From positions 1 through 64,000 of the forward strand of contig NZ_JABFAU010000001.1 in assembly GCF_017168335.1 (NCBI RefSeq): 64,000 bases of DNA. The letters run 5' to 3'. Of the stretch, positions 17,158 through 25,238 are shown piece after piece (position 1 is the stretch's first letter; every line of letters starts with the position of its first letter). This DNA comes from Rhodococcus sp. KRD162 (GTDB lineage: Bacteria > Actinomycetota > Actinomycetes > Mycobacteriales > Mycobacteriaceae). Below the pieces are notes generated by a model. That model had not been told where the DNA came from. It searched no databases and worked only from the letters and a program-made list of their open reading frames with translations. The translations under genes were made by a program, and so were the position numbers.

Positions 17158-17187
17158 TTGGAGCTGACGCCGTCGGTGTTGTAGTCT
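17158..17187 (+). promoter_or_regulatory. Candidate promoter of rplJ-rplL
   Basis: TTGGAG (17158-17163), an 18-base spacer and TAGTCT (17182-17187) lie just after the sortase gene. This would start a transcript near 17194, about 290 bases before rplJ, which fits a long L10 leader. Confidence 0.45.
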
Positions 17188-17193
17188 GGGCGA

Positions 17194-17483
17194 CGGTCCG
17201 GAAGGCTCGTGTTCGCTTGCGTTCACCTCTTCCGATCAGCCCAATCAAGTTCTACCCAAGACCGTTGGTCACCGCCTTCTCGAAGGATTCGTTTCCGGGA
17301 GTTGCGCGGTTGAAGGTCCGAGATCGCCTCGGGCGGCCCACGCAGGAGAACGCGGTAGGGAACCTGTACGCAGCCTTGCGGCTGTTCGCTCGTTCACGCC
17401 CCGTGTGCTTCCGCGCATCGGGGCGTTCGTCGTTTTCCGGCCCTCTCGCGATCGACACAACTTCCCACGAGAGGAGGCGAAGT
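17194..17483 (+). promoter_or_regulatory. Untranslated leader upstream of rplJ, probable L10 autoregulatory leader
   Basis: About 290 bases without a convincing gene precede rplJ. In many bacteria this position holds the L10 leader, which L10(L12)4 binds to repress translation. Several GC-rich potential stems are visible (for example around 17401-17430 with CGGGGCG-type arms). I did not fold it, so the motif is inferred from position and length. A GAGGAGG ribosome-binding site at 17470-17477 closes the leader. Confidence 0.5.
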
Positions 17484-18065
17484 ATGGCAAAGCCCGAAAA
17501 GGTCTCAGCAGTATCGGAGATCACCGAACAGTTCAAGGGTTCGACGGCTGCCGTCGTCACGGAATACCGTGGCCTGTCGGTGTCCGGTCTGACTCAGCTC
17601 CGGCGTGCGCTCGGCGAAGGTGCCACGTACTCCGTCGCCAAGAACACCCTGGTCAAGCGCGCAGCGGCCGAGGCAGGTATTACCGGCCTCGACGAGTTGT
17701 TCGTCGGACCGACCGCCATTGCATTCATCAAGGGCGAGCCGGTCGACGCAGCGAAGGCCATCAAGGCCTTCGCGAAGGACAACAAGGCCTTGATCGTCAA
17801 GGGCGGCTACATGGACGGCGCAACGCTGTCCGTGGAAGAGATCAACAAGATCGCAGACCTCGAGTCGCGCGAAATCCTGTTGGCCAAGCTCGCCGGCGCC
17901 ATGAAGGGCAACTTGTCGAAGGCTGCAGGCCTGTTCAACGCTCCCGCATCGCAGTTCGCGCGTCTGGCGTTCGCGTTGCAGGAGAAGAAGGCTGCCGGCG
18001 CACCCGCCGCAGCCGAGGCACCTGCAGAAACAGAAGCACCGGCGGAAGCTCCCGCCGAAAGCTGA
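17484..18065 (+). CDS. rplJ: 50S ribosomal protein L10
   Basis: L10, 193 residues from the ATG at 17484, starting [20 protein letters not shown]. The conserved blocks [20 protein letters not shown] and [13 protein letters not shown] are present, as is FVGPTAIAF. The last ~20 residues form an Ala/Glu/Pro-rich tail ([16 protein letters not shown]), a common actinobacterial extension after the L7/L12-binding helix. The GAGGAGG ribosome-binding site decides the start; a frame open upstream into the sortase region is not part of the gene. rplL follows after 90 bases. Confidence 0.97.
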   Translation: MAKPEKVSAVSEITEQFKGSTAAVVTEYRGLSVSGLTQLRRALGEGATYSVAKNTLVKRAAAEAGITGLDELFVGPTAIAFIKGEPVDAAKAIKAFAKDNKALIVKGGYMDGATLSVEEINKIADLESREILLAKLAGAMKGNLSKAAGLFNAPASQFARLAFALQEKKAAGAPAAAEAPAETEAPAEAPAES

Positions 18066-18155
18066 TCCGCTGGTATTGGCGTACAGCTCAGCTCCACACC
18101 ATCAACACCATGCCGCGGATCAGCGGTTAGGTACTTACAGGAAGGACCCGCCACC

Positions 18156-18542
18156 ATGGCGAAGCTCAGCACCGAAGAATTGCTCGACCAGTTCAAGGAG
18201 CTCACTCTCCTCGAGCTCAGCGAGTTCGTGAAGGCATTCGAGGAGACCTTCGAGGTCACCGCAGCTGCCCCCGTCGCCGTTGCTGCTGCAGGCGGCGGCG
18301 CAGCCCCCGCCGAGGCTGCTGAAGAGCAGGACGAGTTCGACGTCGTCCTCGAGTCGGCCGGCGACAAGAAGATCCAGGTCATCAAGGTCGTCCGTGAGGT
18401 CGTTTCCGGCCTGGGCCTGAAGGAAGCCAAGGATCTCGTCGAGAGCGCTCCGAAGGCAATTCTGGAGAAGGTTGCCAAGGACGCAGCCGACGCCGCCAAG
18501 GAGAAGCTGGAAGCTGCCGGCGCGAAGATCTCCGTCAAGTAG
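18156..18542 (+). CDS. rplL: 50S ribosomal protein L7/L12
   Basis: A 128-residue L7/L12 stalk protein. The N-terminal dimerisation domain is [20 protein letters not shown]. An Ala/Gly hinge ([16 protein letters not shown]) follows, then the C-terminal factor-binding domain with [37 protein letters not shown] and [22 protein letters not shown] precedes the ATG. The operon ends at the strong hairpin downstream. Confidence 0.98.
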   Translation: MAKLSTEELLDQFKELTLLELSEFVKAFEETFEVTAAAPVAVAAAGGGAAPAEAAEEQDEFDVVLESAGDKKIQVIKVVREVVSGLGLKEAKDLVESAPKAILEKVAKDAADAAKEKLEAAGAKISVK

Positions 18543-18588
18543 GACCGCTTCGTTGCAGTCGTGCTTCGTGCTCTGAACGCACGAGCGC

Positions 18589-18632
18589 AAGAAGGGCCGT
18601 TCCCACCTCGGTGGGGACGGCCCTTCTTCTGT
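18589..18632 (+). terminator. Intrinsic terminator after rplL
   Basis: AAGAAGGGCCGT pairs with ACGGCCCTTCTT, and the inner TCCCACC with GGTGGGGA, followed by a pyrimidine-rich CTGTTCTC. It cleanly ends the rplJL transcript before the 350-base non-coding stretch upstream of mkl. Confidence 0.85.
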
Positions 18633-18776
18633 TCTCGGACACCGCACGGGGTGCACCGTTGTGATCGATCACGGACTCCTGCAAATCGCGTGACACCGGC
18701 CTTGTGCCCCTGTTTACTCGGTTTCGCCGAAGTCCAAAGCATTCCGAAGGGTTTCGGCGGTCATTGTTTGTGGCGT

Positions 18777-18792
18777 GTCACAGCTTTGTGAC
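18777..18792. promoter_or_regulatory. Inverted repeat upstream of the mce operon, possible operator
   Basis: GTCACA-GCTT-TGTGAC is a perfect 6-bp inverted repeat at 18777-18792, followed by a further TTGTCACAG at 18801-18809. It has the half-sites of a CRP-type site in opposite order, so a different regulator is likely. It lies about 200 bases before the mkl start in the 443-base gap after rplL, where I see no gene. Confidence 0.4.
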
Positions 18793-18906
18793 GCAGGGAC
18801 TTGTCACAGTTCTGGCGAGTCGCCGACCGTGTCGCGTGAGATGAGCCACACTGATGCAAGCTCTACAGCCTGACTCGGGGAAGTTCTTACTGGGCGGTAA
18901 GCTCCC

Positions 18907-18938
18907 GTGTCGGTGCGGACACGTGCATGGGATACAGT
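18907..18938 (+). promoter_or_regulatory. Candidate mkl/mce promoter with overlapping inverted repeat
   Basis: TACAGT at 18933-18938 can serve as -10. The -35 region is weak but lies within GTGTC-GGTGCG-GACAC (18907-18922), a 5-bp inverted repeat that could be a repressor site. The mkl GTG is about 48 bases downstream of the -10. Confidence 0.3.
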
Positions 18939-18985
18939 GACACAACCCACATCCGGGTCGATGTGTACGAATTGTGGAGGTCAGC

Positions 18986-20161
18986 GTGGGAGTCGAGGTT
19001 TCGGTCGAGGGATTGACCAAGTCTTTCGGGGTACAGAAGATCTGGCAGGACGTGACGTTGACCCTGCCGAAGGGTGAGGTCAGTGCGCTCCTCGGTCCTT
19101 CCGGTACCGGCAAGTCGGTCTTCCTGAAGTCCTTGATCGGCCTCCTGCGTCCCGAACAGGGCAAGATATTCATCGACGGAACCGACATCCTGCAGTGCTC
19201 CTCCCGTGAGCTCTACGAGATCAGGAAGCTGTTCGGGGTGCTGTTCCAGGACGGCGCACTGTTCGGCTCGATGAACCTCTACGACAATGTCGCGTTCCCG
19301 CTCCGCGAGCACACGAAGAAGTCCGAGTCCGACATCCGCAAGATCGTCATGGAGAAGTTGGAACTGACGGGTCTGCTCGGTGCCGAGGACAAGCTGCCCG
19401 GCGAGATCTCCGGCGGTATGCGTAAGCGCGCCGGTCTCGCCCGCGCTCTGGTTCTCGATCCCGAGATCATCCTGGTCGACGAGCCGGACTCCGGCCTCGA
19501 TCCCGTTCGCACTACGTACATCTCGCAGACCCTGATCGACATCAACGCCGAGATCGACGCCACGATCCTGATCGTGTCGCACAACATCAACCTCGCTCGG
19601 ACGGTGCCCGACAACATCGGCATGCTCTTCCGTCGCCAGCTGGTCATGTTCGGCCCCCGCGAGGTGCTCCTGACGAGCGACGAGCCGGTAGTCAAGCAGT
19701 TCCTCAACGGAACGATGATCGGTCCGATCGGCATGTCGGAGGAGAAGGACGAGGCGCAGATGGCGCAGGAGCAGGCCATGGTCGACGCCGGCCACCACGC
19801 CGGCGGCGTCGACGACGTCGAAGGCATCGTGCCGCAGATGAAGGCCACTCCCGGAACTCCGGTGCGCGAAGCCGTCGGGCGTAGGCAGGAGCGCGTCCGC
19901 CAGATCATGCACACCCTGCCGCACAATGCCCAGGTTGCGATCCAGGAAAGCCTCGACACCACCGACCCGGGTCAGCGTTACCCCGCGTATGCAGACCAGC
20001 AGCAGGGTTACGACCAGCAGGGATACGACCACCAGGGTTACGACCACCAGGGTTACGACCACCAGGGTTACGACCAGCAGAGTTACGACCAGCAGGGTTA
20101 CGGCGGGCAAGGTCATGATCAGCAGGGCTACCAAGCTCCAACACAAGGTTGGGGTCAATAG
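18986..20161 (+). CDS. mkl: Mce transporter ATPase Mkl/MceG
   Basis: A 391-residue ABC ATPase of the MlaF/Mkl type that powers Mce lipid importers. Walker A is GPSGTGKS (37-44), the Q-loop is FQDG, the signature is ISGGMRKR (141-148), and Walker B is IILVDEPDSGLDP (from 161). The extra C-terminal region (about 260-340) is the MceG-type extension. The last ~50 residues are nine imperfect GYDQQ/GYDHQ repeats, which I do not know from mycobacterial MceG. GTG 18986 is preferred because GGAGG (18976-18980) lies 5 bases upstream; a GTG 12 bases earlier overlaps that site. The yrbE and mce genes follow directly. Confidence 0.93.
   Translation: MGVEVSVEGLTKSFGVQKIWQDVTLTLPKGEVSALLGPSGTGKSVFLKSLIGLLRPEQGKIFIDGTDILQCSSRELYEIRKLFGVLFQDGALFGSMNLYDNVAFPLREHTKKSESDIRKIVMEKLELTGLLGAEDKLPGEISGGMRKRAGLARALVLDPEIILVDEPDSGLDPVRTTYISQTLIDINAEIDATILIVSHNINLARTVPDNIGMLFRRQLVMFGPREVLLTSDEPVVKQFLNGTMIGPIGMSEEKDEAQMAQEQAMVDAGHHAGGVDDVEGIVPQMKATPGTPVREAVGRRQERVRQIMHTLPHNAQVAIQESLDTTDPGQRYPAYADQQQGYDQQGYDHQGYDHQGYDHQGYDQQSYDQQGYGGQGHDQQGYQAPTQGWGQ
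20003..20137 (+). repeat. 15-bp tandem repeat inside mkl
   Basis: Nine consecutive 15-base units, consensus CAGGGTTACGACCAC, encode the QGYDH/QGYDQ tail of Mkl. Units 2 to 6 differ by one or two bases and later units are more diverged. The unit is a multiple of three, so copy-number change would stay in frame. Confidence 0.9.
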
Positions 20162-20166
20162 CAGAC

Positions 20167-20961
20167 ATGGGGGGATCGAAGAAGTCCACGTTCGCTCCGG
20201 CGAGCGCCGCTCTGACACAAGCCGGCAATATCGTCGAACTGTTCGTCGAGGTGGTTCGCAACACCTTCCGTAGGCCGTTCCAGTTCCGCGAGTTCATCGA
20301 GCAGGCCTGGTTCATCGCCAGCGTCACGATTCTGCCGACGGCGCTCGTCGCCATTCCGTTCGGCGCGGTCGTGGCGCTGCAGACCGGATCGCTCATCAAG
20401 CAGCTCGGTGCCGAGTCGTTCACGGGTGCGGCCAGCGTGCTCGCGGTCATCCAGCAGGGCAGTCCGATCGTGACCGCACTGCTGGTGGCCGGCGCTGCCG
20501 GTTCTGCTGTGACTGCAGACCTCGGCTCGCGCACCATCCGCGAGGAGATCGACGCCATGCGAGTGCTGGGTATCGACCCGGTACATCGTCTCGTCGTTCC
20601 CCGAGTGCTCGCGATGATCCTCGTCGCACTTTTGCTCAACGGCCTGGTCTCGGTCGTCGGCATCGCCGGCGGTTACTTCTTCAACGTGATCCTTCAGGGC
20701 GGCACCCCCGGTGCATATCTGGCGTCGTTCTCGTTTTTGGCCCAGCTGCCGGATCTGTATGTCGCCGAGGCGAAAGCAGCAATCTTCGGACTCATCGCGG
20801 GCATCATCGCCTCCTACAAGGGCCTCAATCCCAACCCCGGACCCAAGGGCGTCGGCGAGGCAGTGAACCAGACGGTTGTCATCACGTTCCTGCTGCTCTT
20901 CTTCGCCAACCTCATCCTGACCCTGGTCTATCTCCAGGTCGTCCCAGCGAAGGGAGCGTAA
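20167..20961 (+). CDS. yrbEA: YrbE/MlaE-type permease A of the Mce system
   Basis: A 264-residue MlaE-family integral membrane protein, one of two permeases of an Mce importer. Hallmarks are GAASVLAVIQQGSPIVTALL, AGAAGSAVTADLGSRTIREE (the conserved coupling-helix EExDAM segment) and IDPVHRLVVPRVLAM. Five membrane spans are likely. ATG 20167 gives MGGSKKSTFAPAS, 5 bases after the mkl stop; a TTG 18 bases earlier is possible. The partner permease starts 5 bases downstream. Confidence 0.93.
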   Translation: MGGSKKSTFAPASAALTQAGNIVELFVEVVRNTFRRPFQFREFIEQAWFIASVTILPTALVAIPFGAVVALQTGSLIKQLGAESFTGAASVLAVIQQGSPIVTALLVAGAAGSAVTADLGSRTIREEIDAMRVLGIDPVHRLVVPRVLAMILVALLLNGLVSVVGIAGGYFFNVILQGGTPGAYLASFSFLAQLPDLYVAEAKAAIFGLIAGIIASYKGLNPNPGPKGVGEAVNQTVVITFLLLFFANLILTLVYLQVVPAKGA

Positions 20962-20966
20962 CCGCG

Positions 20967-21827
20967 ATGACGATCGCAAGAGGTCGCGGTGACCGCACGC
21001 TGATGCGCGTCAAGCGCGTCGGCAACGCCCCGCTCAACGTGCTCGACCGCGCAGGCGAGCAAATGTCGTTCTACCTGCGGGCCATCGGGTGGATTCCCAA
21101 GACCGCAGTGCATTACAAGAAGGAGGTGCTCCGCCTGCTGGCGGAGGTCACCTTCGGCAGCGGTGCGCTCGCCGTCATCGGTGGGACCATCGGCGTGATC
21201 GTGATGATGTCCGGCTTCACCGGCATCGTCGTCGGTCTACAGGGCTATGCAGCCCTCGAACAGCTCGGTAGCTCCGTGCTCACCGGATTCCTGTCCGCGT
21301 ACGTCAACACCCGTGAGATCGCGCCGATTGTCGCAGGACTGGCACTCTCGGCCACCGTCGGCTGTGGTTTCACCGCCCAGCTCGGTGCCATGCGAATCTC
21401 CGAGGAGATCGACGCGCTCGAGGTGATGGCCGTACCCAGCGTGCCGTTCCTCGTGACCACCCGCATGATCGCAGGCTTCGTGGCCGTCATCCCGCTGTAC
21501 ATCGTCGGGCTGTTGGCGTCGTACGTCGCATCCCGAGGGATCAGCACCATTTTCAACGGGCAGTCCACGGGGTCCTACGACCACTACTTCAACCTCTTCC
21601 TACCTCCGGAAGACGTGTTGTATTCGTTCTTGAAGGTGCTGATATTCGCCTTCGTCCTGATCATGATCCACTGCTATTACGGCTACCACGCCTCTGGCGG
21701 ACCGGCTGGTGTCGGCGTCGCAGTGGGCCGTGCCGTTCGTACCGCGATCGTCACGATCGCCGTACTGGACTTCTTCTTGAGCCTCGCCATCTGGGGCACG
21801 ACCACCACAGTGAGGGTTGCGGGATGA
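20967..21827 (+). CDS. yrbEB: YrbE/MlaE-type permease B of the Mce system
   Basis: A 286-residue second MlaE-family permease. The coupling-helix motif reads LSATVGCGFTAQLGAMRISE, EEIDALEVM, followed by AVPSVPFLVTTRMIAGFVAV. Five membrane spans are likely, and YNHYFN-like segments near 'SYDHYFNLFLPPEDV' are typical of the YrbEB branch. A GAAGGGAGC ribosome-binding site lies within the end of yrbEA. Its stop overlaps the mceA ATG by 4 bases, so it is coupled to the substrate-binding genes. Confidence 0.93.
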   Translation: MTIARGRGDRTLMRVKRVGNAPLNVLDRAGEQMSFYLRAIGWIPKTAVHYKKEVLRLLAEVTFGSGALAVIGGTIGVIVMMSGFTGIVVGLQGYAALEQLGSSVLTGFLSAYVNTREIAPIVAGLALSATVGCGFTAQLGAMRISEEIDALEVMAVPSVPFLVTTRMIAGFVAVIPLYIVGLLASYVASRGISTIFNGQSTGSYDHYFNLFLPPEDVLYSFLKVLIFAFVLIMIHCYYGYHASGGPAGVGVAVGRAVRTAIVTIAVLDFFLSLAIWGTTTTVRVAG

Positions 21828-23179
21828 TCGACTCGCCGTCGCGACTGAAGCGAGTACTCCTCGGTTTGGCGTTCTTCCTGGTGCTCATCCTGTTCCTGGG
21901 GTGGAGCATCACGTCCTACAACAAGACGTTCAAAGATGTGGTGAAAGTCAGCCTCGAAACCGACTCGGTCGGCAACGCGCTGCCGATGAACGCGGATGTC
22001 AAGGTGCGCGGAATGATCGTCGGCGAGGTGCGCTCGGCGTCCACCGTCGACGGCGTCGTGACCTCGCAGCTCGCCATCGATCCGGACAAGGCACCGCTGA
22101 TTCCGTCGAACGTGACGGCACGGTTGCTTCCCAAGACACTGTTCGGTGAGCGCTACGTCTCGTTGATCGTGCCCGAGAACGATGCGGCGTCGCCGATCTC
22201 CGAGGGCACGGTCCTCAAACAGGACACCAGCGGAAACGCCATCGAGGTCGGGCAGTTGCTCGACGGCTTGCTTCCACTGCTGCAGGCGATTCCGCCACAG
22301 GATCTGGCGAACACCCTCGGGTCGTTGGCGCAGGGCCTCAGCGGGCGCGGTGAGCAACTGGGCCAGACCATCGACAACCTGACGAACATCGTGTCGGGTC
22401 TGAACACGGAGTTGCCGAACATCCAGCAGACGTTGGTCGGGCTGGCCGACTTCTCGCAGACCTACGCAGACGCGGCACCGGACTTGGTCTCGGCGCTGGA
22501 CAACTTGCGGACGACGGGCAACACCGTGGTCGAGCGGCAGTCCAGCCTCGACACGCTGTACGGCTCCCTGACCTCGGCGTCGTACACCACTGCGGACTTT
22601 CTACAGACCAACTCCGAGAACCTGATCGGATTGGCCGCGAACTCTCGGGAAGCGCTCGAGCTGCTGGCCGAGTTCTCCCCGACGTTCGGCTGCACGTTCA
22701 CTTATTTCGCCGAAGGTGCCAGGCGCGGAAAAGTCGTACTCGGTGAGGGCGACGAGTACCCCGGCATCAACGTCTCCGCACCGTTCGTCAACCCGAAGGG
22801 TCGTTACTTGCCGAACCAGGACGAGCCGCGCTTGTTCGACGATCGCGGAGCCACCTGTTTCGAGCCCGCGGCGCCGGGGGAGTTCTTCCCGCAGTATCCG
22901 GGAGGCTCGATCAACGACGGTTCCTACCAGGTGCCGACCCGGAACCCGGGCCCGCAGGTGATCGAAGGACAGGGACCACCGAAGTCTGCCCAGAGTTCCA
23001 TCGTTCCCGCCGTCTCCGCATCCGCGCAGCCGGCGAGCTACGAGGGCTCCGACTTCGAGCGCGACACTCTGGCCGTGATCTACGGACAGGCGAGTGGTGT
23101 TGCACCGGACAGTATTCCGTCGTGGGCGGCCGCTATCGGCGCACCGGCACTGAGAGGAGTGGAGGTGACCGTGCCATGA
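21824..23179 (+). CDS. mceA: Mce family protein MceA
   Basis: A 451-residue Mce protein. One N-terminal membrane anchor (about residues 9-27) is followed by an MlaD/MCE domain (about 38-115, with ADVKVRGMIVGEVRSA and LLPKTLFGERYVSLIVP). A long helical needle region comes next (QLLDGLLPLLQAIPPQDLAN to about residue 290). The C-terminal part (RGKVVLGEGDEYPGINVSAP) belongs to the MceA-type tail. Six such subunits (A-F) form the periplasmic tunnel that carries lipids from the outer layer to the YrbE permeases. ATGA overlaps join it to yrbEB and mceB. Confidence 0.92.
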   Translation: MIDSPSRLKRVLLGLAFFLVLILFLGWSITSYNKTFKDVVKVSLETDSVGNALPMNADVKVRGMIVGEVRSASTVDGVVTSQLAIDPDKAPLIPSNVTARLLPKTLFGERYVSLIVPENDAASPISEGTVLKQDTSGNAIEVGQLLDGLLPLLQAIPPQDLANTLGSLAQGLSGRGEQLGQTIDNLTNIVSGLNTELPNIQQTLVGLADFSQTYADAAPDLVSALDNLRTTGNTVVERQSSLDTLYGSLTSASYTTADFLQTNSENLIGLAANSREALELLAEFSPTFGCTFTYFAEGARRGKVVLGEGDEYPGINVSAPFVNPKGRYLPNQDEPRLFDDRGATCFEPAAPGEFFPQYPGGSINDGSYQVPTRNPGPQVIEGQGPPKSAQSSIVPAVSASAQPASYEGSDFERDTLAVIYGQASGVAPDSIPSWAAAIGAPALRGVEVTVP

Positions 23180-24243
23180 GAGGCCTTCTCGCGCCGATCA
23201 TCAAGTTGGTCGTGTTCGCCGTGATTACGATCATTGCTACGGCCACCCTTGCCTTCACCATCGCCAATTCCAGCGGCGGCGGCGGCACCAAGTTCTCGGC
23301 TGTGTTCACGGACGTCACGTCTCTCAACGAGGGCGACGAGATTCGTATCGCGGGCGTTCGTGTCGGCCAGGTCGACAAGATCGAGATCGCCAACGAGCGC
23401 GAAGCCAAGGTGGACTTCACTCTGAGCAGTCGTGATTGGCTCCCGGCCAGTTCGACGGCGACCATCCGATTCCGGAACCTGGTGGGCCAGCGCTACATCG
23501 CCATCGAACAGGGTTCGGGAGATCAGGGTCGGAAGATCACCGACGGTGCCACCATTCCGTTGGAGCGGACCAAGCCTGCGGTGAACCTGACCACGCTCTT
23601 CGACGGCTTCCGCCCGCTGTTCACCACGCTCAGCTCCGATGACGTCAACAAGCTGTCGTACCAGATCATTCAGGTGTTCCAGGGGGAGTCGGGCACCATC
23701 AACGAACTGGTCACCAATACGGCGACCCTGACCAACACCGTCGCCGACAAGGATCAGGTCATCGGGCAGGTCATCACCAATCTGAACAACGTGTTGGAGA
23801 CGGTGAACCAGAACGACGGGCAGCTCGACAGCCTGATCGTCAACACGCAGCAGCTCGTCTCGGGCCTGTCGGCCGACCGTGGTGTCGTCGGCTCCGCCGT
23901 GACGTCGCTCGCCGGCCTGACCAACGCGACCGCCGACCTGCTCGAGCCGACCAGGCCGTCGATCCAGGGTTCGGTGACTGCGTTGAACACGTTGGCCGAG
24001 ACAGTCAACCGACGAAGCGACGACGTGGACACGGTCCTCGGAATTCTGCCCGTCAAACTCGAGAAGCTCATTCGCACGGCCCAGCAGGGATCCTGGTTCA
24101 CCTTCTATCTGTGCGGTATCGACATCGTCGCCGGACCGGGTAGTTCGCCGAATCTGAATCTGCCGACCGGGCTGCCGACCGTCAACCAGCCGCTGTACAC
24201 GAACTCCGCAGCGCGTTGCAAAGCTGGGGGGATCAAGCAATGA
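23176..24243 (+). CDS. mceB: Mce family protein MceB
   Basis: A 355-residue Mce subunit. The ATG at 23176 overlaps the mceA stop (ATGA) and gives MRGLLAPIIKLVVFAVITII with an N-terminal membrane span. The MCE domain contains DEIRIAGVRVGQVDKIEIAN and IRFRNLVGQRYIAIEQG. The helical region includes QIIQVFQGESGTINELVTNT and VFQGE-type heptads. The tail ends in FYLCGIDIVAGPG and a conserved Cys-containing stretch. A longer upstream extension in the same frame is not needed. Confidence 0.92.
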   Translation: MRGLLAPIIKLVVFAVITIIATATLAFTIANSSGGGGTKFSAVFTDVTSLNEGDEIRIAGVRVGQVDKIEIANEREAKVDFTLSSRDWLPASSTATIRFRNLVGQRYIAIEQGSGDQGRKITDGATIPLERTKPAVNLTTLFDGFRPLFTTLSSDDVNKLSYQIIQVFQGESGTINELVTNTATLTNTVADKDQVIGQVITNLNNVLETVNQNDGQLDSLIVNTQQLVSGLSADRGVVGSAVTSLAGLTNATADLLEPTRPSIQGSVTALNTLAETVNRRSDDVDTVLGILPVKLEKLIRTAQQGSWFTFYLCGIDIVAGPGSSPNLNLPTGLPTVNQPLYTNSAARCKAGGIKQ

Positions 24244-25238
24244 AATCTCGTCGTAGTCCGGCCACCATCGGTGCGCTAGGTATCGCAATCATCCTGCTCG
24301 CCACGATGTCGGTCTTCTTTCTCGACCGGCTCCCGATCATCGGTGCGGGTTCGGTGTACACCGCCGAGTTCAGCGAGGCAGCAGGGCTCAAGCCGCCCAA
24401 CGAGGTCCGTATCGCGGGCGTGAAGGTCGGCAAGGTCACCGATGTGCGTCTCGACGGCGACCGGGTGCTCGTGGACTTCACGGTCAAGGACGCCTGGGTC
24501 GGCAACGAGTCGCGAGCGGCCATCGCCATCAAGACTGTGCTGGGGCAGAAATATCTGGCGCTCGACCCGAGCGGTCCGGAGACGTTGAGCCCCAAGGACC
24601 CGATTCCGCTCGAGCGCACCACGTCCCCGTACGACGTGATCGACGCGTTCTCCGCTGCGGCCTCGACCATCAGCGACATCGACACCGATCAGCTGGCGAC
24701 GAGCATGCGGACCCTGTCCGAGGCGTTCTCCGAGACGCCTGCGAACATCCGTGCCTCGCTCGACGGTGTGACTCGGTTATCGCAGACCGTGGCCAGCCGT
24801 GACGAGGAACTGAAGAAGCTGTTCGAGGCCACCGGCGAGACCTCGAAGGTGCTGGCCGACCGCAACGAGCAGTTCAACCAACTGATCACCGACGCGGGCC
24901 CGCTTCTCGAAGAGCTCAACAATCGGCAGCAGGCCATCTCGCAGCTGCTCACCGGCACTCAGCGAGTGTCGCAAGAGCTGACCGGCCTGGTTCGCGACAA
25001 CGAGGCCACCATCAACCCGATGTTGCAGCAGCTCAACGGCACCATCGAGATCCTGCAGCGCAACAACGACAACCTCGACCGTGCGCTGAAGCTGTACGAA
25101 CCGTTCATTCGGCTGTACACGAACCTGACCGGCAACGGCCGGTGGATAGACATCACGCTGGCAAACCTCACACCGCCCGGAGTTCCGTTGATACCTGGTT
25201 ACCGCCAGCCCTCGCTCGATACGTTGGCGGGGAACTGA
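24240..25238 (+). CDS. mceC: Mce family protein MceC
   Basis: A 332-residue Mce subunit from ATG 24240 (ATGA overlap with mceB), starting MKSRRSPATIGALGIAIILL with a membrane anchor. The MCE domain has NEVRIAGVKVGKVTDVRLDG and IKTVLGQKYLALDPSG. Coiled helical segments follow (EAFSETPANIRASLDGVTRL; ASRDEELKKLFEATGETSKV). It lacks the Pro-rich tail seen in some MceC proteins. It shares one base with the mceD start (TGATG). Confidence 0.92.
   Translation: MKSRRSPATIGALGIAIILLATMSVFFLDRLPIIGAGSVYTAEFSEAAGLKPPNEVRIAGVKVGKVTDVRLDGDRVLVDFTVKDAWVGNESRAAIAIKTVLGQKYLALDPSGPETLSPKDPIPLERTTSPYDVIDAFSAAASTISDIDTDQLATSMRTLSEAFSETPANIRASLDGVTRLSQTVASRDEELKKLFEATGETSKVLADRNEQFNQLITDAGPLLEELNNRQQAISQLLTGTQRVSQELTGLVRDNEATINPMLQQLNGTIEILQRNNDNLDRALKLYEPFIRLYTNLTGNGRWIDITLANLTPPGVPLIPGYRQPSLDTLAGN

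Noticed and set aside
16452-17483. Extension of rplJ far upstream through the sortase gene in the same frame
   Set aside because: The frame is open by chance; GAGGAGG and ATG at 17484 with a normal L10 N-terminus define the gene.
20003-20137. Short regular repeats considered as a CRISPR array
   Set aside because: Units are 15 bp with no spacers and lie in frame within mkl; no cas genes are nearby.
18887-20218. Antisense frame over mkl with VTLLVVTLVV repeats resembling a membrane protein
   Set aside because: The repeats are just the reverse complement of the GYDQQ coding repeats; the Mkl frame has Walker motifs.
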